Assembly (NCBI GenBank): GCA_022825235.1
Contig: JAJDYI010000046.1
Location: 25,256-89,255 of the forward strand
Length of the DNA: 64,000 nucleotides
Reading direction: 5' to 3'
Source: Alphaproteobacteria bacterium
Lineage (GTDB): Bacteria > Pseudomonadota > Alphaproteobacteria > TMED109
A program made the translations under genes and the position numbers. The notes beneath the pieces were generated by a model that was not told the origin of the DNA, did no database searches, and saw only the letters and a program-made list of their open reading frames with translations. Shown one piece after another: positions 1 through 8,671 of this stretch; the stretch's first letter is position 1, and every line of letters starts with the position of its first letter.

Positions 1-567
1 CTTCCCGTCCGTTTCGACGATACGCCAGTGGATGGGCTGCCCGAGGACGTTGCCTACCAAGGTGCAGATCAACGTACTCCCGCACAACTTGCCGCGATGA
101 TAGCCGAGAAGTTGGGAATTCAGCCCTTCCAGGGCAAGGCTTCCCAAGTACCTCCACCGAGAATGACATCGCCCACCGGCGAAGCCGTCTTTGACTACAG
201 CAGCTACAACGGGCGCTACGTCATCGGTCTCGGAGAACTGGAATTCGAGACAATGTGGACCAAAGCAAGCGATACCAACATCCATGTATACAACGAGCCC
301 GCGTCGATCAACGGAGTCGCACTTGCTCGAGGTTGTGCGTCGATTTCTCAAGTGCTCAACGCTGCATCATTGGATTACACATCGAGGACCCGAACCGTTT
401 CTCTCGGCGGGATTGCGGTATTACGCAATACGAGGGGCTTCTACGCCGCAATTCACGTACTCGGAATCAAGGATGACAGCCGCCGCGATGACAGGGATGA
501 ACTCCGCTTTCGATACGCCATACAGGCTGATGGTTCGGACAACTTCGCCGAGTTCGTAGACAATTGA
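1..567 (+). CDS. TIR-domain protein, 3' part (5' end outside window)
   Basis: The frame is open from base 1 to the TGA at 565-567, so the gene starts upstream of the window. The first residues (LPVRFDDTPVDGLPEDVAY, then RTPAQLAAMIAEKLG) match the C-terminal end of bacterial TIR_2 domains, where a strand of the form P-V-R-F-D-D-T is followed by a short loop and a last helix. About 140 further residues form a C-terminal domain with FDYSSYNGRYVIG, then FETMWTKAS and a D-E-L-R-F strand, which I recall following TIR in related bacterial proteins. Bacterial TIR proteins are often NAD-consuming effectors of anti-phage abortive infection. The catalytic glutamate would lie upstream and cannot be checked. 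A GTG at 28 is only an internal codon. TIR assignment is fairly secure; a defence role is inferred. Confidence 0.75.
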   Translation, partial: LPVRFDDTPVDGLPEDVAYQGADQRTPAQLAAMIAEKLGIQPFQGKASQVPPPRMTSPTGEAVFDYSSYNGRYVIGLGELEFETMWTKASDTNIHVYNEPASINGVALARGCASISQVLNAASLDYTSRTRTVSLGGIAVLRNTRGFYAAIHVLGIKDDSRRDDRDELRFRYAIQADGSDNFAEFVDN

Positions 568-879
568 CCACTGCACGAGACCATTGAGGTCGACCGCGAT
601 CAATCGCGCCCTTCCTTTCTCTCGTAGAGCATGCCGCGATCATCCAGGTTCACGCCGGCGAGTGCAGGTCCCCGCTTGGTCAGAAGCCTGGCCCGGAAAT
701 CCCGCACGGGGGGGTTCCCTTCGACCCGGAGATAGTCCCGCAGGACGCGCTCAATCGGGCGGGTCAGCGTTTCGCCGCCCCGGGCAGCTCACGCCTTAGA
801 GTGCGTCTGTCATCAAGAGAATCCCACGAGGATTCAATTTTGGGTAAGGATATGATTCAAAGGGGTTTTGACGGCACAG
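568..879. other. Gap without a supported gene
   Basis: The short open frames here give low-complexity arginine- and proline-rich translations and have no recognisable domain. The stretch separates the TIR gene from transposase scars and is probably decayed insertion-sequence DNA. Confidence 0.5.
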
Positions 880-1037
880 GAGGCCGGACACTTGACTCGA
901 ATGACCTTCGTGAGCGCGTGGTGCGCGCCCATCTCAACGGCGAGCCGATCCGCTCGGTGGCGGCGCAGTTCGGGGTCAGCGTGTCTTCGGTGCCGAAGTG
1001 GGTGGCGCGCTACCGTGCCACGGACAGCGTCGCTTGA
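880..1037 (+). pseudogene. IS630-type transposase, N-terminal remnant
   Basis: The translation SNDLRERVVRAHLNGEPIRS, continuing VAAQFGVSVSSVPKWVARY, is the N-terminal helix-turn-helix of IS630-family transposases. The frame stops at the TGA at 1035-1037 after about 50 matching residues, so the DDE catalytic domain is missing. A separate C-terminal remnant of the same family lies at 28.6-29.0 kb. No terminal repeats were found around this scrap. Confidence 0.6.
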
Positions 1038-1109
1038 CTGGTTCCAGGCTTCTGGGTGTCGAAGCCGTCGCCGAGGCGTGCGGCAAGGACACGGCGGAGG
1101 GCGCTGGCC

Positions 1110-1240
1110 ATGCCGCCGCAATCGGAACGTTCCCGTAACCGCCGCTTCAGCCTGCGCGGCCTGGCGAAGGTGTGGAGCGAGCGAGTCTTCGTGTGCCTGG
1201 CGCTGAACATCCGGCGGATGAAGGGCCTGGCCCCCCGGCG
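1110..1240 (+). pseudogene. Transposase C-terminal remnant
   Basis: In the frame through 1140-1236 the translation RRFSLRGLAKVWSERVFVCL followed by ALNIRRMKGLA resembles the last helix of IS1182- or IS5-like transposases, where a conserved glycine is followed by a hydrophobic stretch and an N-x-R-R motif. It directly follows the IS630 scrap, so this is a patch of nested insertion-sequence debris. The family assignment is tentative. Confidence 0.4.
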
Positions 1241-1431
1241 TGAAGCGCCCCTGAGCGTGGTCCCTACCCACTGCGCGAGCTTCGAAGGTCCCGGTACCCG
1301 GTCGATAGACCGCCTGCGTCAAGTTCGTCTCGCCACAACATCGGCAAGTCCGGCCCGTCACACCTTCCGTGCACACGGCGGCGAAGAGACGCCGACGCGA
1401 ACCTCGTCAAGGCGCCCTCGGGCGCACGCTC

Positions 1432-1902
1432 CTAGTTGACCACGATCTCGCCCTTCGCGTTCACCCGGTAATACGAGGCCAGTCCTTTAAGGAAATGTTC
1501 CGAGTGCACAATTGTCTCTGTCTCGCAATACGCCACCAGCGTGATCCCGTTGGTCCACACATGCAGACCCACTTCGGAGCAAACGCTGTGAAAGCCGCTC
1601 CCGCCCCAATACAAGCGAGCGGTCTCGGTCGCCGGGTCTTCCTCATAGCCGACCTCGTCGGAGAGATTGGTACTCGTCTGCTCCCTGTCGTCGTTGTCGT
1701 CGCTGACCCGGCACCACGCCGTCATATCGGCATGTTCCGACGTCACATCCACGCTGAATCGGTCACAATCCTCGTGGAGCTTCCCCGTGCGGGGCTCGAC
1801 GGTCTGCTGGGCCGACGCGGGGCCGGCCAGCACCGTAGCAATGCCCAGCGCGGTGACCGCACCAATGAGAACTCTTGTCGCTGAAACGTGATTGGCACTC
1901 AT
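1432..1902 (-). CDS. Secreted CVNH-like (cyanovirin-N homologue) protein 1
   Basis: This 156-residue exported protein starts at the ATG at 1902, preceded by a strong ribosome-binding site (GGGGGAG). An N-terminal signal peptide has a hydrophobic core (VLIGAVTALGIATVLAG) and a cut site near ASA-QQ. The mature part fits the CVNH lectin pattern: a C-D-R-F-S-V strand, an A-W-C-R strand, a T-S-T-N-L turn, L-Y-W-G-G-S-G-F, then C-S-E-V and A-Y-C. The four cysteines lie where CVNH proteins form two disulfides. It ends with a YRVNAKGEIVVN tail that recurs in paralogues at 8672-9238 and 9314-9832 and in a remnant near 53.8 kb. CVNH domains usually bind oligomannose glycans; binding here is inferred. 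The match is by eye. Confidence 0.6.
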   Translation of the reverse strand: MSANHVSATRVLIGAVTALGIATVLAGPASAQQTVEPRTGKLHEDCDRFSVDVTSEHADMTAWCRVSDDNDDREQTSTNLSDEVGYEEDPATETARLYWGGSGFHSVCSEVGLHVWTNGITLVAYCETETIVHSEHFLKGLASYYRVNAKGEIVVN

Positions 1903-2211
1903 GAGCCTCCCCCTTGTCGCCGTTGGCACACTGCCGATGAAGCGCGCAGCCATCACCCAGTGTGATATCGCGGGCTCAACCACTCTCAGGGCAGCCGGAC
2001 CGGCACGGCACGCGGATTCCGCGCAGCGCATTCCGGCTGGCTATCAAGGCTTCGTAATCGGCCTCCAGATCATGGTACAGCCCTTGCAGTATATCAAGAT
2101 CGTAACTTTCCGCAAGGTTATTGCAGATGATTCCGCTATCAGTAGTACATTAGAGGATAAGATAGGCGGCGATACTCTCTGAAATATATCAATAAGGATC
2201 CAGTACATATC

Positions 2212-2520
2212 GTGACAGTGATTGATAGCCCGCGTCCCCAGGCCGTGCGGCCGTCGGAGGAGGATACGGCCCGGATGGAATGCGGCGAAGCGACACGCGA
2301 AGCGGTCCCCCGCGAATCTCCGTCCGCGCTCGGCATGGCGGTCCGGCGCATCGGCGCGAGCCTTGACCTTGACGCCGTACTCAAGGAGGTACTCGATACC
2401 ACCCGCGCTCACCGGCCCAGGTTGCGGCGCCATCGCCGCCATCGATGCGGCCGGCAGACCCGGCGACTTCATCACTCCGGCCTACTTGACGAGCACCGGA
2501 TTCGCCTGCGGCTTGGGCCG
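2212..2520 (+). pseudogene. GAF-domain sensor, frameshifted N-terminal remnant
   Basis: From a GTG at 2212 the frame reads into RRIGASLDLDAVLKEVLDTT, the opening helix of a GAF sensor domain. The expected continuation (ALTGPGCGAIAAIDAAGRPG then DFITP) lies in another frame after about 2405, so the gene is broken by a frameshift. Nothing recognisable follows about 2520. This start is typical of hybrid proteins with order GAF, histidine kinase, receiver and winged helix. A kinase lacking exactly this N-terminal part lies at 26363-27808, and a further winged-helix copy at 33235. These may be pieces of one dispersed family. Confidence 0.6.
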
Positions 2521-2845
2521 AGTCGCGCCGAGGCGGTCCTCGAAACCCGGCGCGCAGGCCCCGTTGCCGGCAGCCATGCTCCCCGGCACGTCGCCAGATG
2601 ATGTCACGGCAGCGGCCTTCGTCGCCTGCCTGCCGAGGACCTTCATCGGCCTCCAGGCAGGTAAGTCCTCAATCGTGATGCGGCAGCAGCAGCCGTACCG
2701 TAATGGCGGCGGCCGGCTGAGGAATCCGATGGAACGACAGCAGGGCCATGGATGGCGAATTCGAACGCGGCCGGACGGGCTCCGCGCCCCAGACGGCCGA
2801 GGTTCGCATTGCGGCGCGCCGCACCGTCCGGTGCTGCAATTGAGG

Positions 2846-4036
2846 TTATGAACGCAGCGCCGCGATCGGTTCGAGCCGCGACGCCTTGTGGGCCGGGTAG
2901 AGACCGAACGCCACGCCGATGCCCGAGGAGACGCCTACGCCCATGACCATGGCGGTCACCGACACGGAAAAGGGCCAACCCGCGAACAGGCAGATGCCCA
3001 AGGATGCCGCGGCGCCCGCCAGCACGCCGAGCGCACCCCCCAGAAGGCAAAGCACGACCGATTCGGTGACGAATTGCTGGCGGATGTCTCTCCGGCGTGC
3101 GCCGACCGCCCGTCTGAGTCCGATCTCCGCACGCCTCTCGCTCACCGAGATGAGCATCAGGTTCATGACCCCGACCCCGCCGACGATCAGCGAGATGCTG
3201 CCGACCGCAGCGAGCAGCAGCGTGAACAGCTGCCCCTGGTTGCGCATCCGGTCGATGAGTTGTTGCGCAGCCGTAACCTCCATCCGGAGGCCCGGGACAC
3301 GATGGTGGAAGTAGGAGACCACAGCCTCCGTCGCCGCCTCGGGAAGCACACCCGGGGCGATGCGGGCGACGATGCGGCGGAACGGCGTATCGGTGGCAAC
3401 GCGCCGCGCGGCTTCGAGCGGAATAAACACGGTGTCGTCGGGTCTGAGATCCTGCCCGAAACGCCGGGTCTCGGCCGGACGAAGCACCCCGACGACACTG
3501 TACAGGCGCCCGTTGAGCCGAATATTCTCCCCGAGCACCGTGCCGGCGCCGGCACGGCTGATCGCGCGCGCCACGCCATCGCCCAGCACGCAGAAGCGCT
3601 GGTGCAGGTCCAGGTGGGATACGAATCGCCCGGCCGCCAGCTCAAGGCCGTTGATGCCGGCCAGGGATTCGGTGGCTCCCAGCACGATCGGCTGGTTCGG
3701 GATCGCCTTGCCCGCGTACATGGGGTCCCCGCCCACGTCCAGCCATGTCGCGGCGGCCACGATCTCGGGCGTCTCGAGCACCAGGTCGCGGACGTCGGCG
3801 GCGGAGAAGTTCAGCGTCCTTCCCCGGACTCTCGTGTGCACCCGACGGATCGCCAGGATATCGGTCCCGAGCCCTTCGAACTGCTTCAGCGCCTCTCCCT
3901 TCACGACCTCCCCGGTCGAGACCATCGCAATCACGGAGCCGATGCCCACCACGATGCCGACCAGGGCAAGAATGCTGCGGCCGCGAATGCTCGCGAGACT
4001 GGCCAGGGCCTCCTTGACGTTTGTCCTCGACAGCAC
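2846..4036 (-). CDS. MacB-type ABC transporter permease (FtsX family)
   Basis: The protein has about 396 residues and is the permease half of a MacB-like transporter. An N-terminal membrane helix (SILALVGIVVGIGSVIAMVS) is followed by a large periplasmic MacB_PCD domain of roughly 230 residues. Three C-terminal helices follow, with the FtsX signature around GVGVMNLMLISVSERRAEIG and LRRAVGARRRDIRQQF. I chose the GTG at 4036, 16 bases after the stop of the ATPase gene; a TTG at 4099 would give 417 residues and overlap that gene. It is the last gene of the four-gene operon. MacB-type systems export peptides, siderophores or lipids through TolC by mechanotransmission; the substrate here is unknown. 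A degenerate partial copy lies at 54.1-54.5 kb. Confidence 0.85.
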   Translation of the reverse strand: MLSRTNVKEALASLASIRGRSILALVGIVVGIGSVIAMVSTGEVVKGEALKQFEGLGTDILAIRRVHTRVRGRTLNFSAADVRDLVLETPEIVAAATWLDVGGDPMYAGKAIPNQPIVLGATESLAGINGLELAAGRFVSHLDLHQRFCVLGDGVARAISRAGAGTVLGENIRLNGRLYSVVGVLRPAETRRFGQDLRPDDTVFIPLEAARRVATDTPFRRIVARIAPGVLPEAATEAVVSYFHHRVPGLRMEVTAAQQLIDRMRNQGQLFTLLLAAVGSISLIVGGVGVMNLMLISVSERRAEIGLRRAVGARRRDIRQQFVTESVVLCLLGGALGVLAGAAASLGICLFAGWPFSVSVTAMVMGVGVSSGIGVAFGLYPAHKASRLEPIAALRS

Positions 4037-4052
4037 GGTGACGGCCGCTCCG

Positions 4053-4751
4053 CTAGCCCTGATCAGGTGTCGTGGGTACGCGCCCCTCTTCGTGGACAAG
4101 CCCGTCCTCGACGCGAGCGCGGCGGCGGCACCGCTCTGAAACTTCCGGGCTGTGGGTCACGATGACGACGGCCATGCGCTGTTCGGAACAGAGGCGCTCG
4201 AACATGTCCATGATCTCGGCGCCGGTGTCGGGGTCGAGCGCACCGGTCGGTTCGTCGGCGAGCACGACCGAGGGTTCGCCGATGATCGCCCGCGCAACTG
4301 CGACGCGCTGCTGCTGGCCACCGGAAAGCTGGTTCGGTCGGTGGCCGGCCCGATCCGCCATGCCGACGCGGTCCAGCGCCTCGAGGGCCAGCCGCCTGAC
4401 CCGTCCTTCGGGTTCCCGCCGGTAGATCAGTGGAAGTCCGGCATTCTGCGCCGCCGTCAGGCGCGGCAGCAGGTGAAAGGACTGGAACACGAACCCGATG
4501 CTGGCATTCCGCACGGCCGAGACCTCGTCGTCGTTCATCCCGGACGCCTCCCGGCCGTTCAGGAAATAGGCGCCGCTTGTCGGGCGGTCCAGCAGCCCGA
4601 TGATGTTCATGAGCGTCGACTTGCCGCACCCCGAAGGACCCATGATCGACAGCAGGTCGCCCTCGTGCACGTCAAGCGAGACGCCGTTGAGAACCTCCAC
4701 CGTCACGGGGCCGACCCGATAGCTCTTGCGGATGTCTTCCAGCCGGATCAT
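4053..4751 (-). CDS. MacB/LolD-type ABC transporter ATP-binding protein
   Basis: This cytoplasmic ATPase has 232 residues. Walker A is GPSGCGKST (residues 38-46), the Q-loop is FVFQSFHLLPRL, the signature is LSGGQQQRVAVARA, Walker B is VVLADEPTGALD and the switch histidine is in VIVTHSP. This set is typical of the MacB/LolD/FtsE branch, which drives FtsX-fold permeases. The ATG at 4751 overlaps the stop of the upstream adaptor gene by four bases (ATGA), so translation is probably coupled. In classical MacB the ATPase is fused to the permease; here they are separate, as in many two-gene systems paired with HlyD-like adaptors. Confidence 0.9.
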   Translation of the reverse strand: MIRLEDIRKSYRVGPVTVEVLNGVSLDVHEGDLLSIMGPSGCGKSTLMNIIGLLDRPTSGAYFLNGREASGMNDDEVSAVRNASIGFVFQSFHLLPRLTAAQNAGLPLIYRREPEGRVRRLALEALDRVGMADRAGHRPNQLSGGQQQRVAVARAIIGEPSVVLADEPTGALDPDTGAEIMDMFERLCSEQRMAVVIVTHSPEVSERCRRRARVEDGLVHEEGRVPTTPDQG

Positions 4752-6565
4752 CCGGGACGCCTGCCCGGCCCATCCCCGAGAACCACCTCGTCGCCCGCTT
4801 CGAGACCTCGGGTGACATGCACCGAATCGCGGGTCGTCGCGCCGGTCTCGACCTCGATGCTCCGGACCTGTCCGGTGGCACGGTCCAGAACGCGGACCGA
4901 CAGGGAGCCGCTTCGGCGCTGCACCGCGTGAAGTGGAACGAGCAGGGCACGCGGCATGTCCTGGATCACGACCTCGACGTCGACGGACATCCCGAGCCGC
5001 AGCAACTGCCGCACCTCCGGATCGAACGCGTCCAGTGCCGCGGCGAAGCTGAAGGACGCCGGCTGGCGCCGAGACAGGGCATCGACGGCCTGCGGGGACA
5101 CGCTGCTGAGGGCGCCGGCGAGCGCGACGCCCGGAAAGGCGTCCCCGGTGACCGTGACCGGCTGCCCGACGCGCAGTTTCGCGACTTCCACCTCGTCGAC
5201 GAATCCCTCGACCGACAGGGAATCGATATCCGAAACCCTCAACAGGAGCTGCCCGGGAGACACGGGCGTCCCCTCGAGGAGGCGCCCCGCCCCGCCCGAC
5301 TGCCCCGCGAATCCGGAGCGTTCCTGCGCCGGTTGCATCACGATCCCCGATACCGGCGACCGCACCGTCGCGTGCGTCATCGCGGTCTCGATCTCCCGGA
5401 GCCGCTCCTCCACGGTCTGCAACTCCAGGCTCGCGACCTCCCTGGCCGCCGCCCCGCCCCGCTCCCGCACCGCCTGGAGATTGACTTCGGCGGCACTCTG
5501 CTCGGCCTGCAGGTTCTCGTACCGTTCCATCGCCGTTTCGTGCTCCAGTGCGGGGATGACCCCGCTCTCGAGCAGAAAGGCGGTTTGCTCGATCTTCCGC
5601 TGCTGGCTGTCGAGGGCGCGGCGGGACCGGTCGAGGGCACGGCGGGCGGCCAGCGTCTCCGGGCCGTTCTCCCAGTTGTCCAACTCCTGGACGCGCTTGA
5701 TGGCTTCGATGTATTGCGCCCGGGTCGCGCGGTGTTCCTGGGCAATCGTGGAGGTGTCGAGCTCGAGCAGTACCTGTCCTTGCTCGACTTCGTCGCCGTA
5801 CTGGAAATGCAACGCGCCCACCGTGCCGGGGATCGGGCTGATGATGTTCGTCTCCTGCCGGGCCGCAAGCCGTCCGGGGAATGACACCGCGGAAAGCAGG
5901 TGCTGCGGCTGGACGATCATGGTGGCGAGCGGCTCGCCGCCCTCTGCCGCCGCCGTCGTTACCGTCGCCGTCGAGGCCGCCACGACCGCTCCCCGGGTCC
6001 CCTGCCAGGCGTAGTAGCCGGCACCGAGGCAAATCGCGAGCACGGTCCCCGTCGCGATCGCCTTGATCACCTGCACGCGTCGGAGCGTGGACGACAACTC
6101 GCGGTTGCTCTCCTCGATCTGGCGGTAGGCCGTCTGCAGTTCCGCATACTGCTCCTTGACCTGCTCACCCAGCCGAATCTCGGTCTCACGGAGCTCCTGG
6201 ATCTCCGTGATGTCCGAGAACACCGCGACGATGCCGGTCCTCCGGCTGTCCGGACCGCTGCCCGCATGCAGCCAGGATGTGCTGATGTTGATCAGGCGCC
6301 GCTCGCCACCGGTCCGGATCTCGATCGCCTTGCGGCCGACATTGCGCTTCTCGCCGACCGCGTCGAAAACGGTTTCGGTGAACGCGTCCAGGCCCTCCAG
6401 CGCCACGAAGGCCTCGCCGAAACTGCGGCCCTCGACCTGACTCCTCTCCATGCCGAGAATGCGCGCGGCGGCGGCGTTGACGGACACGACCTTGCCGTCC
6501 AGCGCGACCGAGACGACGCCGTCGTCCATGTCGTCCAGAATGGTGTCGTGAACGAGCGCATCCAT
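4748..6565 (-). CDS. PAS domain fused to a membrane fusion (HlyD/MacA-type) adaptor
   Basis: The ATG at 6565, five bases after the TolC gene stop, gives 605 residues. Residues 5-120 form a PAS domain (DGVVSVALDGKVVSVNAAAA, RILGMERSQVEG, GIVAVFSDITEI). Residues 121-165 look like a coiled coil, and 166-186 are one membrane helix (VIKAIATGTVLAICLGAGYY). The rest is a periplasmic membrane fusion protein: a biotinyl-lipoyl half (PGTVGALHFQYGDEVEQGQV), an alpha-hairpin, the second half (HATVRSPVSGIVMQP), a beta-barrel and a membrane-proximal domain (VPLHAVQRRSGSLSV). The PAS part would face the cytoplasm. Such adaptors normally have only a short cytoplasmic tail, so the fusion is unusual. PAS domains sense ligands, redox state or light; the signal here is unknown. 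The frame is continuous, so it is not an obvious assembly join. Confidence 0.85.
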   Translation of the reverse strand: MDALVHDTILDDMDDGVVSVALDGKVVSVNAAAARILGMERSQVEGRSFGEAFVALEGLDAFTETVFDAVGEKRNVGRKAIEIRTGGERRLINISTSWLHAGSGPDSRRTGIVAVFSDITEIQELRETEIRLGEQVKEQYAELQTAYRQIEESNRELSSTLRRVQVIKAIATGTVLAICLGAGYYAWQGTRGAVVAASTATVTTAAAEGGEPLATMIVQPQHLLSAVSFPGRLAARQETNIISPIPGTVGALHFQYGDEVEQGQVLLELDTSTIAQEHRATRAQYIEAIKRVQELDNWENGPETLAARRALDRSRRALDSQQRKIEQTAFLLESGVIPALEHETAMERYENLQAEQSAAEVNLQAVRERGGAAAREVASLELQTVEERLREIETAMTHATVRSPVSGIVMQPAQERSGFAGQSGGAGRLLEGTPVSPGQLLLRVSDIDSLSVEGFVDEVEVAKLRVGQPVTVTGDAFPGVALAGALSSVSPQAVDALSRRQPASFSFAAALDAFDPEVRQLLRLGMSVDVEVVIQDMPRALLVPLHAVQRRSGSLSVRVLDRATGQVRSIEVETGATTRDSVHVTRGLEAGDEVVLGDGPGRRPG

Positions 6566-6570
6566 GTCCG

Positions 6571-8073
6571 CTACTCGAGGGCGCCCTCGACCTCGACCTC
6601 CCAGGTGTCGAGGACCGTGCCCGCCGTCCGGTCGAGTGTGCTCCACGCATTCAGGTACCCGATCCTGGCGTCGAGCTCGTTGACCTGCGCGTTCACGAGG
6701 TCGGTCTGAAAGGTGGCCAGCCTGAAATTGGACGTCAGGCCCAGCTTCAGCTTGCCGTCCTCGATCTCGAGCTGCTGCCGGGCGAGGTCCAGCGCCTGGC
6801 GCGCCAACTCCATCTGCGTCAGCCCCAGCTCGACCGCGCTGACCGCGTTGCGCAGGCCGGCATCCAGCTCGCGGGCTTCGGTCGCGAGCGATCGCTCGGC
6901 CTTCCGCAGATCAAGCCGGGCAGCGATGTGCGCCCGCTTCGCGGCCTGCGTCGCGGCATCCCCCAGAGGGATGGTGAGCGCCACGCCGGCGGTGTAGATC
7001 CCCTTGTCCGCGTTGCCTCCCAGGTCCCGCAGGCCGGCGCCGAAGGAGGTGCCCTGTCCGCCGAACGCGGCCCGGGCCTCGAACGAGAGCTCCCAGAGCG
7101 TGCCGTCCGCGGCCTGGGCCAGCCGTATCGCCGCGCTTCGCAGGTTCAGGTGCGCCTTCAGGTAGTCCGCGTTGCGCTCCCGCGCGAGCGCCCGGATGCT
7201 CTCCAGATCGGGCCGCAGCGGCTCGACGGTCAGGGTCTGGACGGGCAGGACCCGGACATCGCCCTCCAGGTCGAGGAGGACGTTCAGGTCCAGCCCGGCG
7301 TCTGCCACGCGATTCCGGCTGCGGACGACTTCCAGCTCCCGCCTCGCGATGTCGGTCTCCGTCTGGACGATGTCCGTCCGCGCCATCCTGCCGGTATCGA
7401 CCAGGAGTTGGTTGACCTCGAGCGTCTCCCTGGCCCGTTGCAGTGCGCTCTCGTTGATCTTCAACTGCAGGTCAGCCCGAATCGCCGCGCGGTACGCCTT
7501 GATCACCGAAGTGATCACGTCCATCGCGGCGGCCCTGAGATCCAGGACATGACGCTCCTCCTCGATCCGCGCCAGCCTGACCGGTGCGAGACCGACATCG
7601 AGCCCCGCACCGCGCAGCAGGGGATGGGAGAAGGCGAGTTCCACGCTGGTATCGTGCGCCTCGTCCGGTCCGCCCGAATGGCCGAGCCGCGCGGTCCAGG
7701 CCGGTCGCACGCTGACCGCTCCGCCCGTGGGCAGGCGCATGGTCACGCGTGGCCCCGCGCCGAAGGTGTAGCCGCCGGTATCCGCGCCCCGGTCGGTGCG
7801 ATAGCCGGCGGTCGCGGCCTCCAGGCTCACCTTCGGCAGGAAACTCTCTTCCGACTGCTCAAGGTCAAATCTGTGGAGGGTTCGGTCGAGCCTGGCATCG
7901 ACGAGCGCGGGGTTGTCCCGGAGCGCCCGCGCTACCGCCTCGGCAAGGGTGAGCCGGATGGTCTCCGGCGGCGCAGCGTCGACCTCGGCGCCGGACGCGC
8001 CGGCCCAACTCTGTCCGGCGAGCACGACGGCAAGGCAGGCCATGAAGACACGCGGGCGCTGGTCACGCCCCAT
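6571..8073 (-). CDS. TolC-family outer-membrane efflux protein
   Basis: The protein has 500 residues from the ATG at 8073, preceded by GGAAG. An N-terminal signal peptide (VFMACLAVVLAGQSWAGASG) is followed by two outer-membrane efflux repeats. The first contains LTLAEAVARALRDNPALVDA and LPKVSLEAATAGYRTD. The second contains VALTIPLGDAATQAAKRAHI and LGLTSNFRLATFQTDLVNAQ. TolC proteins form trimeric outer-membrane and periplasmic channels. It is the first gene of the operon and lies five bases from the PAS-adaptor gene, so all four components of a tripartite exporter are encoded together. Its start codon lies inside one copy of a direct repeat at 8054-8104, suggesting that an insertion-sequence end supplies or disrupted its upstream region. 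Confidence 0.85.
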   Translation of the reverse strand: MGRDQRPRVFMACLAVVLAGQSWAGASGAEVDAAPPETIRLTLAEAVARALRDNPALVDARLDRTLHRFDLEQSEESFLPKVSLEAATAGYRTDRGADTGGYTFGAGPRVTMRLPTGGAVSVRPAWTARLGHSGGPDEAHDTSVELAFSHPLLRGAGLDVGLAPVRLARIEEERHVLDLRAAAMDVITSVIKAYRAAIRADLQLKINESALQRARETLEVNQLLVDTGRMARTDIVQTETDIARRELEVVRSRNRVADAGLDLNVLLDLEGDVRVLPVQTLTVEPLRPDLESIRALARERNADYLKAHLNLRSAAIRLAQAADGTLWELSFEARAAFGGQGTSFGAGLRDLGGNADKGIYTAGVALTIPLGDAATQAAKRAHIAARLDLRKAERSLATEARELDAGLRNAVSAVELGLTQMELARQALDLARQQLEIEDGKLKLGLTSNFRLATFQTDLVNAQVNELDARIGYLNAWSTLDRTAGTVLDTWEVEVEGALE

Positions 8074-8104
8074 ACTTCCACATCCGGCGATTTCGGATGA
8101 GTCT
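8054..8104. repeat. Direct repeat, copy 1 (IS66-scar associated)
   Basis: This 51-base stretch matches 8252-8303 at most positions. Its core CATCCG-N7-CGGATG has a six-base inverted repeat. It overlaps the tolC start codon. The second copy precedes the IS66-type orfA scar, so both are probably insertion-sequence-end sequence. Confidence 0.6.
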
Positions 8105-8251
8105 CGGCTTGAACACAACTCCCCGCCCGTGTGTCATGAACGTACGGCTATTGACACATTATGCGAGAATCCGGCTGCATGAAAGTGCTTGAACGTGTCC
8201 TATCGGGGTACAACAGGCAGGAAAGTGCTCTACAGGTTATTGAAGAAGAGC

Positions 8252-8303
8252 GGGCGTCGGGGACGCCCCGTGCTTCCGCATCCGGTGATTTCGGATGAGT
8301 CCC
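8252..8303. repeat. Direct repeat, copy 2 (IS66-scar associated)
   Basis: This is the second copy of the repeat at 8054-8104, with the same CATCCG-N7-CGGATG core. It is immediately followed on the plus strand by the degenerate IS66-type orfA reading frame. Confidence 0.6.
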
Positions 8304-8560
8304 GCCGTGATCATGACCGACGAAGCGACGGCGAAGACCGATCGGGCTCAGTTGCCGGTAACCGGGCGGCGGCGAGCTTCGGAGCCCCAAGATAGTGGTG
8401 TCGAGCACGCGCACCCTTCACTGCGGCTTCGGTCGGAGGGGGAACGGGCGCGCATGGTCGCGGAGACGTGCGAGCCCGGTGTTTCGGTCAGGTCGGTTGC
8501 CCGCCGACACCATGTCGGCGACATGACTCCGAGCAAGCGGCGGCGACAGGACCAAGATCA
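8295..8560 (+). pseudogene. IS66-type orfA (TnpA) remnant
   Basis: The frame encodes LRLRSEGERARMVAETCEPG followed by VSVRSVARRHHV. This matches the helix-turn-helix of IS66/IS3 OrfA proteins, whose consensus has a W-S-E-E-E start, a glycine-containing turn and V-A-R-R-H-G-V. The expected L-F-x-W-R-R-Q end is corrupted (DMTPSKRRRQ) and no tnpB or tnpC follows. The element is dead. Confidence 0.55.
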
Positions 8561-8671
8561 GCGAGGGTCGGACCGGGCGCACGGCTGCCGCGCCCGGGCG
8601 ATCGGGGACGTGCGCCAACCCTGTGCCTGCAAGGGGTGCAGGCAGGACAAGCGCGCCGGCGCCGGGCGCGC

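Noticed and set aside
8154..8180. TTGACA hexamer as a promoter for the IS66 scar
   Set aside because: No acceptable -10 lies 16-18 bases downstream.
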